Below are positions 41,072 through 48,713 of a DNA stretch of 64,000 bases, piece after piece. Origin of the DNA: an uncultured Paracoccaceae bacterium (GTDB lineage Bacteria > Pseudomonadota > Alphaproteobacteria > Rhodobacterales > Rhodobacteraceae); contig CANMMF010000009.1 in the NCBI GenBank assembly GCA_947498985.1, positions 62,001-126,000 of the forward strand. The letters run 5' to 3'. The position numbers and the translations under genes were made by a program. The first letter of the stretch is position 1; each line of letters starts with the position of its first letter. The notes beneath the pieces were generated by a model that saw only the letters and a list, made by a program, of their open reading frames with translations, made no database searches and was not told where the DNA came from.

Positions 41072-41551
41072 ATGCGGATCCTCACCTTTCTACCGATAAA
41101 GGAAGCACGTCGCCTGCTGACGCGGCAGCTGGCGCGGGCCCGGCGGAGCGAGCTTGCCGAGGATCGCGGCTGGATGTGCATGCGCGACCCCGAGGCGGGC
41201 ACGCTGGCGCTGGTCACGCTGCTTGGCATGGGCGAGACGCGCATGCTGCGCTTCATCGAGGCGACCGCGGAAAAGCTCGCGCATATCGACAGGCTGGTCT
41301 TTGTGATCTCATGCGACAACGTCTCGGCAGCGACCCGGAAAGGCGCGGTGGTCGAGCAGATGCCGGGGATGCTCGAGTTGTCCGCAGGTCAGAGCCATGC
41401 GCAGGTGAGCGCCTATCTGGAGGCCCGGATGGCGCAGATCCTGCGCAAGTGGGAGCCGGATTTCACGCTGGTCTATGGTCTGGCCACCGAGGACTACACC
41501 AAAAAGATTCTGAGACTGCGGGTAGAAAACGATCCGGAAATCACGCTATAG
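41072..41551 (+). CDS. Conserved-looking 159-residue protein, function unknown
   Basis: A soluble protein of 159 residues from an ATG at 41072 preceded by AAAGGGG. I do not recognise it. The middle (LVFVISCDNVSAATRKGAVV near residues 88-107) and C-terminus (EPDFTLVYGLATEDYTKKIL) suggest an alternating beta-alpha fold. The first 35 residues are very basic (EARRLLTRQLARARRSE) and could bind nucleic acid or membrane phosphate. No signal peptide or span is seen. It is first in the plus-strand gene set that continues with the lipoprotein and radical SAM genes. Confidence 0.75.
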   Translation: MRILTFLPIKEARRLLTRQLARARRSELAEDRGWMCMRDPEAGTLALVTLLGMGETRMLRFIEATAEKLAHIDRLVFVISCDNVSAATRKGAVVEQMPGMLELSAGQSHAQVSAYLEARMAQILRKWEPDFTLVYGLATEDYTKKILRLRVENDPEITL

Positions 41552-41590
41552 TGATGGAACCTATTTTTTGAAAATTGAATCGAGGCCACA

Positions 41591-41881
41591 GTGACCAGCG
41601 CATTTCGCAAACTTGGCAAACTTGTCCTGACCCTGACCGGAACCGCCGTTGTGACCGGCTGCACTACCGTAGAGGACGAATGCCCCGAAGCCTATTACTG
41701 GAACCCCCAGAAGGGCGTTTTTGAGTGCGGACAGCCCGCCGCCGCCGCTCCGGCGGCGCAGGTGGTTGTTCAGGCGGCCCCGGCACAGGTGCGACGGACT
41801 GTGCGCGTCACCGCTCCGGTGACCGTCAGAGCACCGGCACGAGCGCCCGCGCCGGTTGTTGCGGCGCCGCCAGCCTATTGA
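41591..41881 (+). CDS. Small Ala/Pro/Val-rich lipoprotein
   Basis: A 96-residue protein from a GTG at 41591 with GAGG seven bases upstream. The N-terminus (MTSAFRKLGKLVLTLTGTAV) ends in a lipobox VTGC, so Cys24 should be lipidated. A short cysteine-containing segment (VEDECPEAYYWNPQKGVFEC) is followed by a low-complexity Ala/Pro/Val/Arg tail without an obvious fold. The two spaced cysteines after the lipidation site could form a disulphide. It sits between the unknown 159-residue protein and the radical SAM gene and may be an envelope partner of that system. Confidence 0.72.
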   Translation: MTSAFRKLGKLVLTLTGTAVVTGCTTVEDECPEAYYWNPQKGVFECGQPAAAAPAAQVVVQAAPAQVRRTVRVTAPVTVRAPARAPAPVVAAPPAY

Positions 41882-41895
41882 TGTGATGCGCCCGG

Positions 41896-42891
41896 ATGGA
41901 TGGTGTTCATGACGGCGAATTTGCACCGGCTTTTGTCTCTCTAAAACACGCGGATGAACGCCACGCGCAGGTTCTGCTTGTCGACTGGATGCTCGGCAAC
42001 CGCTGCAATTTCGCGTGTGACTACTGCCCGGACGAGCTGCATAACGGCTCGATCCCTTGGATCGGCATCGAGCAGGCGACCGCCTTTCTCGAGCAGGTCC
42101 ACGACCATTACGTCACCGGTCTGGGCCACGATGTCTGGCTGCAGCTGACCGGTGGCGAGCCGACGCAATATCCCAAATTCTTCGATCTGTGCGAAGTGGC
42201 GCATGGGTTGTCGATGAATGTCGCGGTGATCTCCAACGGCTCGCGCACCGAGCGGTTCTGGGAACGCGCCTGCGGTGTTCTGGCCAGCGTCATCCTGACC
42301 TATCACGACCTGCAGGTGACGCATGAGACGTTCCTGACCACGATCCGGACGCTGGTGCGCAACCGCGTGCCGCTGCATATCAACGTCACCGCGCATCCCG
42401 ACCGCTTCGATGACATCCTGGCAAGGGTGGAAGAGATCCTCGACGTGGCGGAGGACGCATCGCTGACGCTGAAGCCGCTGCGGATCGGCTTTGGCAGCAA
42501 GCTCTACCCTTATACCGACGCGCAGATGGAGACCCTCTCCCGGCGCCATTCCCGCCCGAAATCGACCCAAGGCACCGATGCGCTGCGGTTTCAGCGCGGG
42601 CTGATGCGCCGCCGGACATCCGACGGCGCCGAGACCACCGTGCGCGCCAGCGAACTTTTGCTGGAAGGCCAGAACAGCTGGAAGGGCAACCGCTGCCGGG
42701 CCGGGCTGGAATCGCTGCGGGTGAATGCCAGCGGTGCCGTGACCCGCGCGGTCTGTGGCGCGGGCGGCGAAATCGGCCGGCTGGGCGACGATATCGCCTT
42801 TCCCGTCGTCTCTGTCACCTGTCCGCGGGATGAATGTGCCTGCGTTTCTGATATCCTGGTCACCAAGACCGCCCCCTTTCTCAAGAGGTGA
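41896..42891 (+). CDS. Radical SAM protein with C-terminal cysteine cluster
   Basis: A 331-residue iron-sulphur enzyme. The radical SAM motif CX3CX2C is Cys37, Cys41 and Cys44 (NRCNFACDYCPDEL). The SAM-binding GGE motif is in WLQLTGGEPTQYPKF near residue 86. Five more cysteines near the C-terminus (267, 287, 309, 314 and 316, ending CPRDECAC) resemble a SPASM/Twitch-type auxiliary cluster, found in enzymes that modify peptides or sugars. No precursor-peptide gene is obvious beside it, although the small lipoprotein is immediately upstream. The start of the caspase-Sel1 gene follows within six bases. Confidence 0.85.
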   Translation: MDGVHDGEFAPAFVSLKHADERHAQVLLVDWMLGNRCNFACDYCPDELHNGSIPWIGIEQATAFLEQVHDHYVTGLGHDVWLQLTGGEPTQYPKFFDLCEVAHGLSMNVAVISNGSRTERFWERACGVLASVILTYHDLQVTHETFLTTIRTLVRNRVPLHINVTAHPDRFDDILARVEEILDVAEDASLTLKPLRIGFGSKLYPYTDAQMETLSRRHSRPKSTQGTDALRFQRGLMRRRTSDGAETTVRASELLLEGQNSWKGNRCRAGLESLRVNASGAVTRAVCGAGGEIGRLGDDIAFPVVSVTCPRDECACVSDILVTKTAPFLKR

Positions 42892-42896
42892 TTGCC

Positions 42897-44606
42897 GTGA
42901 ACCCGCTCTCTTCTCTCCGCCTGCTCCTCGTCTTGGCCGTTCTGGCGCTCGGTGCCGCACCACCCGCAACAGCGCAGAGCGACAGCATCGACGTCATCGC
43001 AGCGGACGCGCCGCGCCACGCGCTGGTGATCGGCGTGTCGAACTATACCCACGCCGTGCCGCTGAAAAACACGCTGAACGACGCGGATCTGATGGCCGAG
43101 ACGCTGACCGGGCTGGGGTTCACCGTCACCTCTGTCGCGGATCCGGACCTTGTGACGTTCAACCGGGCGATGCTGGATTACGCCGACAATCTGCCCTCGG
43201 GCGCGATTTCGGTGGTCTTTTATGCCGGGCACGGCATGCAGGTGAACGGCAAGAACTTCCTGCTGCCGATCGAGGCGGACCCCAAGGCGCCCGAAGACCT
43301 GCCGTTCCTGACCACCTCGCTGGATGACGTGTTCCGGATTTTCCGCAACCGGGGGGCGGCGGTGAACATCTTCGTGCTGGATGCCTGCCGGAACAATCCG
43401 TTCGAGGATGACAGCGTGCGTTCGACCGTGGCGGGTGCGCGTGGTCTGGCCCCGATCCTGACCGGGTTCGAAGGCTCGCTCATCGCCTATGCCACCGGTC
43501 CGGGCAAGGTGGCGGCGGATGGCGGCGGGGATAACAGCCCCTACACGGCGGCGCTGGCCCGCGCGATGCAGCGCCCCGGCCTGTCGCTGGAAAGCGTCTT
43601 CAAGCTGGCCCGGACGCAGGTGATCCGGACCACCGAATACAAGCAGATCCCCTGGGAGAACTCTTCGCTCACCCGCGAGATCTATCTCGCGGCCCCCGAG
43701 GCCGAACCGGTCTCCGAAGAGGTGAAGGTCACGCAATGCGACATCGAGGCGGGCCACCCCTCCGATCCCGATCGCGTGCATTCCGGCATCGATTACGCGC
43801 TGTTGCGGCCCGGTCCCGCGGTTGCGGCCTGCCGTGCCGATCTGCAGGCCGATCCCGACAACCCGCGGCTGATGGTCAACCTCGCCCGGGCGCTGGCCAA
43901 GGCGGGCGAATCGAAAGAAGCCGTCGATCTCAACCGCCGCGCGGTCGAGATGGGCTATCTCGCCGGTTACCACAATCTGGGCAACCATTATCGCCGCGGC
44001 GACGGCGTGGAGCGTGACGAGGCCGAGGCGTTCGATCTGTTCCTTTTTGCCGCCGAGCGCGGTCATCCCGAAGATGCCTACAATGTCGGCAACATGTACT
44101 GGCGCGGCCGGGGCGTCGAAAAGAACATCTCGCAGGCCTATACCTGGTTCCAGCGCGCCTCGCAGCAGGATTACCCCACGGCCTTCGACCGGCTGGGTCT
44201 GATGACCGCCAAGGGCGAAGGGGTCGATGCCGACCCGGTTGCGGCGGTCGCCCTTTACGAGCGCGGCGCGGAGCTTGGCGACAGCTCGTCGATGGTCAAT
44301 CTCGGCACGGCCTATCGCAAGGGCAACGGCGTCGCAGAGGATTTCGACAAGGCCTATGACCTCTTTTATCGCGCGGCACTTCTGCGCCGCCGCTCGGCCT
44401 ATACCAACCTTGGCGAGATGTACCGCAAGGGCATGGGCCGCGAGGCCGATCCGATCGAGGCGCTGTTCTGGTACCAGCTGGCCGCGCGCACGGGGCATGA
44501 ATACAGTCAGGAACAGGCCGCCAAGATCGCAGGCACTCTGGATGCGGCGCAACTGGAAGATATCGAGGACCGCGTCCAGCAATGGATCAACAGCAACTTC
44601 GGCTGA
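42897..44606 (+). CDS. Secreted caspase-like (C14) protein with Sel1 repeats
   Basis: A 569-residue protein. The GTG at 42897 follows AAGAGGTGA at a good distance; a GTG at 42888 is less likely. The signal peptide is cleaved near ATA-QSD (residue 27). The caspase domain spans about residues 40-260, with His112 in VVFYAGHGMQV and Cys164 in FVLDACRNNPF. Residues 355-555 hold about five Sel1-type repeats (for example YHNLGNHYRRGDGVERDEAE), which usually bind partner proteins. It overlaps the alginate-lyase-like gene by 25 bases. Periplasmic location is predicted, but substrate and partners are unknown. Confidence 0.83.
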   Translation: MNPLSSLRLLLVLAVLALGAAPPATAQSDSIDVIAADAPRHALVIGVSNYTHAVPLKNTLNDADLMAETLTGLGFTVTSVADPDLVTFNRAMLDYADNLPSGAISVVFYAGHGMQVNGKNFLLPIEADPKAPEDLPFLTTSLDDVFRIFRNRGAAVNIFVLDACRNNPFEDDSVRSTVAGARGLAPILTGFEGSLIAYATGPGKVAADGGGDNSPYTAALARAMQRPGLSLESVFKLARTQVIRTTEYKQIPWENSSLTREIYLAAPEAEPVSEEVKVTQCDIEAGHPSDPDRVHSGIDYALLRPGPAVAACRADLQADPDNPRLMVNLARALAKAGESKEAVDLNRRAVEMGYLAGYHNLGNHYRRGDGVERDEAEAFDLFLFAAERGHPEDAYNVGNMYWRGRGVEKNISQAYTWFQRASQQDYPTAFDRLGLMTAKGEGVDADPVAAVALYERGAELGDSSSMVNLGTAYRKGNGVAEDFDKAYDLFYRAALLRRRSAYTNLGEMYRKGMGREADPIEALFWYQLAARTGHEYSQEQAAKIAGTLDAAQLEDIEDRVQQWINSNFG

Positions 44607-45439
44607 CCCGCGACGCCGAGCTGCACCGCGCGCTCTTTGACGTCATGTTGGCCGCCTATGAGGCCGGTGACACCGATGCGGCCGCCGCACCGGTATCGGA
44701 GTTGCTGCACTGGCTGAAAACCGACGAAGCGCCGAAACCCGCCGCGCGGTTCGAGGCGATGCGCGCGCTCTTTGTTCTGGGCGTTTCGCTGGCACCGGAG
44801 GCGCCGTCGCGCAACACCGCGGCACGGCTGCTGACAGAGTTCGGACTGCACGCGCTGCCGCCCGAGCCCGGCGACGATCCCTTGCGGCTGTCGCTGCGCA
44901 ACAATCACCTGCTCCTTCAGGCCGCCTGTCTGCTGGCCTGGCCGGAGATGGCGGGCGCGCGCGAGGCGGCAAGCCTGCTGACGCATCGCTACCTGACCGG
45001 GATGGACGATGCCGGGCGCTTCCCGTCCGAGCTGTGCCGGGGCGCGTCGGCGCTCTGGTATTCGAACCTTGCGGTGATGCTGCTGACCAGCATCGCCTTT
45101 GCCGACCAGGAGAACGCGGCGCCCATGGTGACGCCTGACACGCTGGCCCGTGCCATTCACGGACTGGCCGACGCGCTGCGGGATCCGGCCCTGATTCAGG
45201 CGCAGGCCCGCCGCAACCTCTTTGCGCATCCCGATCACGGCGCGGACCCCAACCAGCTCGATTGCGGGTTTCTTAGCGGGTACCGGCGCAGCAGGCACTA
45301 CATGGCCTGGACCGTTCTGGCGGGCGAGGTTCTGGGCCCCGACGCGGTTCCGCTTGCCGTGCCGCCGGACGACCGGTTTCCGCTATGCAGCGACTTCATT
45401 GGCGGCTTTGTGCAGACACGGCTGCGGGCCGGGGCCTGA
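44582..45439 (+). CDS. Alginate lyase-family (AlgL-like) protein
   Basis: A 285-residue mostly helical protein. The stretch NNHLLLQAACLLAWPEMAGA near residues 109-128 and GRFPSELCRGASALWYSNLA near 146-165 match the NNH and Y-containing catalytic blocks of the AlgL alginate-lyase superfamily. It lacks a signal peptide, unlike periplasmic AlgL. Its ATG lies 25 bases inside the caspase-Sel1 gene, so it is translationally linked to it. Together with the glycosyltransferase it points to a polysaccharide or glycan substrate. Lyase activity is not proven by these motifs. Confidence 0.62.
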   Translation: MDQQQLRLTRDAELHRALFDVMLAAYEAGDTDAAAAPVSELLHWLKTDEAPKPAARFEAMRALFVLGVSLAPEAPSRNTAARLLTEFGLHALPPEPGDDPLRLSLRNNHLLLQAACLLAWPEMAGAREAASLLTHRYLTGMDDAGRFPSELCRGASALWYSNLAVMLLTSIAFADQENAAPMVTPDTLARAIHGLADALRDPALIQAQARRNLFAHPDHGADPNQLDCGFLSGYRRSRHYMAWTVLAGEVLGPDAVPLAVPPDDRFPLCSDFIGGFVQTRLRAGA

Positions 45440-45472
45440 ACGCCACCCGGATGCGGTGACCGGCGGACTGGA

Positions 45473-46501
45473 TCAGAAGGTCAGGTTGACCTTGATCGCC
45501 TGCGTCCGGTCAGAGGCCATGCGGAAGGCCGCCTCCGCCTCGTCCAGCCCGAACCTGTGGGTGATCAGAGACGTCACGTCGAGCCGTTTGCCTTGCATCA
45601 TCTCCACCGCCGTAAAGAACTCCGGGTGAAACCGGAAACAGCCTTTGAGCTGCAGTTCCTTGGCGGTCATCGCCTGCACCGGCAGCGACATGTCGCCGCC
45701 CAGACCGACCTGCGCGATGGTCGCACCCGGGCGCAGCGCCGGGATCGCGGCGCTGAGCGCCGAGGCCACACCGGAGCATTCGAACAACACGTCGAAATGC
45801 CCCTTGCCCGCCGCAAACGAGGACAATCCGTCCGGGCTATCGGCCACGTTCACCACGTGATCGGCGCCGACGCTCGACGCCTTGGCGAGCGTGAATTCGG
45901 CGATATCGGTGGCGACAATCTCGACCGCGCCTGCAGCGCGGGCCACGAGCACCACAAGCAGGCCAATCGGCCCGCAACCAGTGACAAGCACACGTTTGCC
46001 CATCAGATCGCCCGCCTGCCTTGCGGCATGCAGCACAACCGCCAAGGGCTCCGCCATCGCCGCTTCGCCCGCCGAAAGATCCCCCGCCCTGGCGCATTGG
46101 GCGGCGTCGGCCACGATATATTCGCGAAACGCGCCCTGGATATGCGGGAAAGGCATGGCGGAGCCGTAAAAGCGCATGTTCAGGCAGTGGTTCTGGCGAC
46201 CTTCGGCGCAGTATTCGCAGGCCCCGCAGGGGCGTGAGGGGGACACGGCCACCAGCTCTCCGGTCTGCAGACCCGCCACCTCCGGGCCCTTGGCCTCGAC
46301 GATCCCCGCCACCTCGTGGCCGAGGATCATCGGCTCTTTCAGCCGCACGGTGCCAAAGCCGCCATGGTTGTAGTAATGCAGATCCGAGCCGCAAATGCCG
46401 CCAGCCGCCATGCGGATCAGCACTTGCCCCGGTCCGGGCTCCGGCATGTCGCGGCTCTCGATGCGGAGATCTTTTGCGGCGTGGGCAACGACGGCTTTCA
46501 T
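45473..46501 (-). CDS. Zinc-dependent L-idonate 5-dehydrogenase-like enzyme
   Basis: A 342-residue medium-chain alcohol dehydrogenase. The catalytic zinc site is in GGICGSDLHYYNHGG near residues 34-48, with GHEVAG near 62. The structural zinc site has four cysteines (CGACEYCAEGRQNHC near 93-107), and the Rossmann motif is VTGCGPIGLL near 173-182. HYYNHGGFG and the C-terminus fit L-idonate 5-dehydrogenase (IdnD) best. It diverges from a gluconate-5-dehydrogenase-type SDR, and the two would convert L-idonate through 5-ketogluconate to gluconate. Other polyol dehydrogenases remain possible. Confidence 0.82.
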   Translation of the reverse strand: MKAVVAHAAKDLRIESRDMPEPGPGQVLIRMAAGGICGSDLHYYNHGGFGTVRLKEPMILGHEVAGIVEAKGPEVAGLQTGELVAVSPSRPCGACEYCAEGRQNHCLNMRFYGSAMPFPHIQGAFREYIVADAAQCARAGDLSAGEAAMAEPLAVVLHAARQAGDLMGKRVLVTGCGPIGLLVVLVARAAGAVEIVATDIAEFTLAKASSVGADHVVNVADSPDGLSSFAAGKGHFDVLFECSGVASALSAAIPALRPGATIAQVGLGGDMSLPVQAMTAKELQLKGCFRFHPEFFTAVEMMQGKRLDVTSLITHRFGLDEAEAAFRMASDRTQAIKVNLTF

Positions 46502-46600
46502 GTTCTGACCCTCGGGTTGCGGCTGTCGGCACGTCCTGCCCAGCGCGGCGGATGATCCGGATGACGCGGAGCGCCTGATGCTGAGTGAGCGATTCTCGTG

Positions 46601-46639
46601 TTGACAGCAAATGTTATCGGTACCATGTTATCGATAACA
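46601..46639 (+). promoter_or_regulatory. Sigma-70-like promoter overlapped by LacI-type operators
   Basis: TTGACA at 46601-46606 is followed after 17 bases by a weak -10 (CATGTT, 46624-46629). Perfect palindrome TGTTATCGATAACA at 46626-46639, with the central CG of LacI-family sites, covers the start point. An adjacent copy, TGTTATCGGTACCA, lies at 46612-46625. The LacI protein encoded at 48714, in the same operon, is the likely repressor, and the site can control the divergent dehydrogenase too. Confidence 0.68.
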
Positions 46640-46682
46640 CGTCCCCGCGGTCAATCCCGCCCGCCCGAATCCGGAGAATTTC

Positions 46683-47438
46683 ATGTCCCGCCTGTTCGAT
46701 CTGACCGACCGCCGCGCCCTGATCACCGGTTCCTCGCAGGGCATCGGCTTTGCGCTGGCCAAGGGGCTGGCAGCGGCAGGCGCGTCGATTGTCCTCAATG
46801 GCCGCGACACCGGCAAGCTGGCGCAGGCAGCGCAATCGCTGGGTGGCGACGTGACAACGCTGGCCTTCGACGCCACAGACCACGACGCCGTGCGCGCCGC
46901 GGTGGACGGGTTCGAGTCAGAGACCGGCGCCATCGACATCCTGATCAACAATGCCGGTATGCAGCACCGTACCGAGCTGGAGAACTTCCCCGCCGACGCC
47001 TTCGAGCGGCTGCTGCAGACCAATATCGCCAGCGTCTTTCACGTCGGTCAGGCGGTGGCGCGGCACATGATCGGGCGCAAGGCGGGCAAGATCATCAACA
47101 TCGCTTCGGTCCAGACGGCGCTGGCGCGGCCCGGTATCGCGCCCTACACCGCCACCAAGGGCGCGGTTGCGAACCTGACCAAAGGCATGGCGACGGATTG
47201 GGCCAAACACGGGCTGCAATGCAATGCCATCGCGCCGGGCTATTTCGACACGCCGCTGAACGCCGCTCTGGTGGCCGATCCGGAGTTCTCCGCCTGGCTG
47301 GAAAAGCGCACACCCGCGGGCCGCTGGGGCCAAGTCGAAGAGCTTGTGGGCGCGGCGGTGTTTCTGTCATCGCAGGCGTCGAGCTTCGTCAACGGGCACA
47401 CGCTTTTTGTCGACGGTGGCATCACGGCGTCGCTGTGA
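46683..47438 (+). CDS. Short-chain dehydrogenase, gluconate 5-dehydrogenase type
   Basis: A 251-residue SDR that would interconvert 5-keto-D-gluconate and D-gluconate. The cofactor motif ALITGSSQGIGFALAKGLA is near residues 13-31, NNAGMQHRTELE near 87-98 and the catalytic Ser/Tyr/Lys in NIASVQTALARPGIAPYTAT-KGA near 139-161. NAGMQHR is typical of IdnO/Gno enzymes. It is first in a plus-strand operon with a beta-hydroxyacid dehydrogenase, a small protein and a LacI regulator, and divergent from the idonate-type dehydrogenase. Confidence 0.87.
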   Translation: MSRLFDLTDRRALITGSSQGIGFALAKGLAAAGASIVLNGRDTGKLAQAAQSLGGDVTTLAFDATDHDAVRAAVDGFESETGAIDILINNAGMQHRTELENFPADAFERLLQTNIASVFHVGQAVARHMIGRKAGKIINIASVQTALARPGIAPYTATKGAVANLTKGMATDWAKHGLQCNAIAPGYFDTPLNAALVADPEFSAWLEKRTPAGRWGQVEELVGAAVFLSSQASSFVNGHTLFVDGGITASL

Positions 47439-47490
47439 TGCGGCGGGATCCGGGGGACGGTCCCCGCGGCCAAAGAAAGAGGACGTGGAC

Positions 47491-48378
47491 ATGAGCACCG
47501 CCGTTGCATTGATCGGAGCCGGGGCCATGGGTGGCGCGATCGGCACGCGGTTGCTCGACACCGGTCACGCGCTGCATGTCTACGACCTGGACGCGGCCCG
47601 GGTCGCAGAGATGGTCGCTTTGGGCGCTGTCGAGGCGGCCTCCGCGGCCGATGCGGCCAGCCATGTTGATTTTGTCATCATCAGCCTGAACGCGTCGGAG
47701 ATCGTCGGCCGGGCCGCCTTTGGCGCGGATGGCATCGCCGACGGCGCGCGCTCCGGCACGGTGATCATCGACATGTCGTCAATCGCACCCGACGCGACAC
47801 GCGACTTTGCAGCGAGGGCGGAAGAGCGCGGGCTGGCCTGGGTCGACAGCCCGCTTTCCGGCGGCGCGCCCAAAGCTCTGACGGGCGAGCTGACCCTGAT
47901 GGCCGGAGGCCGCGCCGAAGACGTGGCGCGCGCCCATGACGTTCTCAGACATGTCTCGGCGAATTACACGCATATGGGCCCGTCCGGCGCGGGCCAGACC
48001 ACCAAGCTGATCAATCAGGTGCTCTGCGGGCTGGGTTTTCTGGCAGTGGCCGAGGCCACGCAACTGGCGCTCGATGCCGGGGTGGATGCCGCGAAGATCC
48101 CGCAGGCGCTCAAAGGCGGGCGGGCGGATTCCGCGCTTCTGCAGGAATATCTGCCGCGCTTTGCGAGCAGGGATTACCGCCGCACAGGTCGCATCGACAA
48201 CATGGTCAAGGACCTGAACGCGGTGAACGATCTGGCGCGGCAGGTGGGCACGTCGATGCCGATGACCGCGCTCTGCGCCGAGATCCACCGCATGCTGACA
48301 GCCGCCGGATGGGGTGGCGAGGATCAGGCCGCGGTGATGGAATATTTTAACGGAGCCAAGGGGGACCCGGCCCAATGA
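47491..48378 (+). CDS. Beta-hydroxyacid dehydrogenase (3-hydroxyisobutyrate/tartronate-semialdehyde reductase family)
   Basis: A 295-residue NAD(P)-dependent dehydrogenase. The Rossmann start is ALIGAGAMGGAIGTRLLD near residues 6-23. IIDMSSIAPDATRDFA is near 93-108, DSPLSGGAPKALTGELTLM near 118-136 (the substrate-site GGxxGA block), and the catalytic lysine lies in GAGQTTKLINQ near 166-176. The ATG at 47491 follows GAGGA. It probably acts on a C3-C4 hydroxyacid in sugar-acid breakdown. Precise substrate is unclear within this family. Confidence 0.85.
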   Translation: MSTAVALIGAGAMGGAIGTRLLDTGHALHVYDLDAARVAEMVALGAVEAASAADAASHVDFVIISLNASEIVGRAAFGADGIADGARSGTVIIDMSSIAPDATRDFAARAEERGLAWVDSPLSGGAPKALTGELTLMAGGRAEDVARAHDVLRHVSANYTHMGPSGAGQTTKLINQVLCGLGFLAVAEATQLALDAGVDAAKIPQALKGGRADSALLQEYLPRFASRDYRRTGRIDNMVKDLNAVNDLARQVGTSMPMTALCAEIHRMLTAAGWGGEDQAAVMEYFNGAKGDPAQ

Positions 48379-48707
48379 TCACCAGATTTGCGCTGTTCGA
48401 AGGCTCCGTCGCGCAGGGCCAGACCGAGGCGTTCCGCAACGCGGTGCTCGACCGTCTGGTGCCGCTCTGGCGGCAGTTTCCGGGCAACACGGATGTGCGC
48501 GTGATGTTCGGAGAGGACCGCGACGCGGGCGCGCCGGAGTTTCCGTTGATCCTTGCCATCAGCTATCCGGACAAGGCGGCGATGGACGCCGCGCTCGACA
48601 GTCCGTTCCGCGCGCAATCGCGCGATGTCACAGGCGAGATCGTGACCGAGTTCTTCGACGGGCGCATCCACCACCATGTCACCGAACGCCACGAATTTGT
48701 CGCCTAG
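48375..48707 (+). CDS. Small EthD/dimeric alpha-beta-barrel-like protein
   Basis: A 110-residue protein whose ATG overlaps the dehydrogenase stop (ATGA). The pattern of strands (MITRFALFEGSVAQGQTEAF, then ILAISYPDKAAMDAALDSPF) resembles dimeric ferredoxin-like alpha-beta barrels of the EthD/antibiotic-monooxygenase kind. This is a fold guess, not a functional assignment. It precedes the LacI gene by six bases and is clearly part of the sugar-acid operon. Confidence 0.7.
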   Translation: MITRFALFEGSVAQGQTEAFRNAVLDRLVPLWRQFPGNTDVRVMFGEDRDAGAPEFPLILAISYPDKAAMDAALDSPFRAQSRDVTGEIVTEFFDGRIHHHVTERHEFVA

Positions 48708-48713
48708 CCCCGC

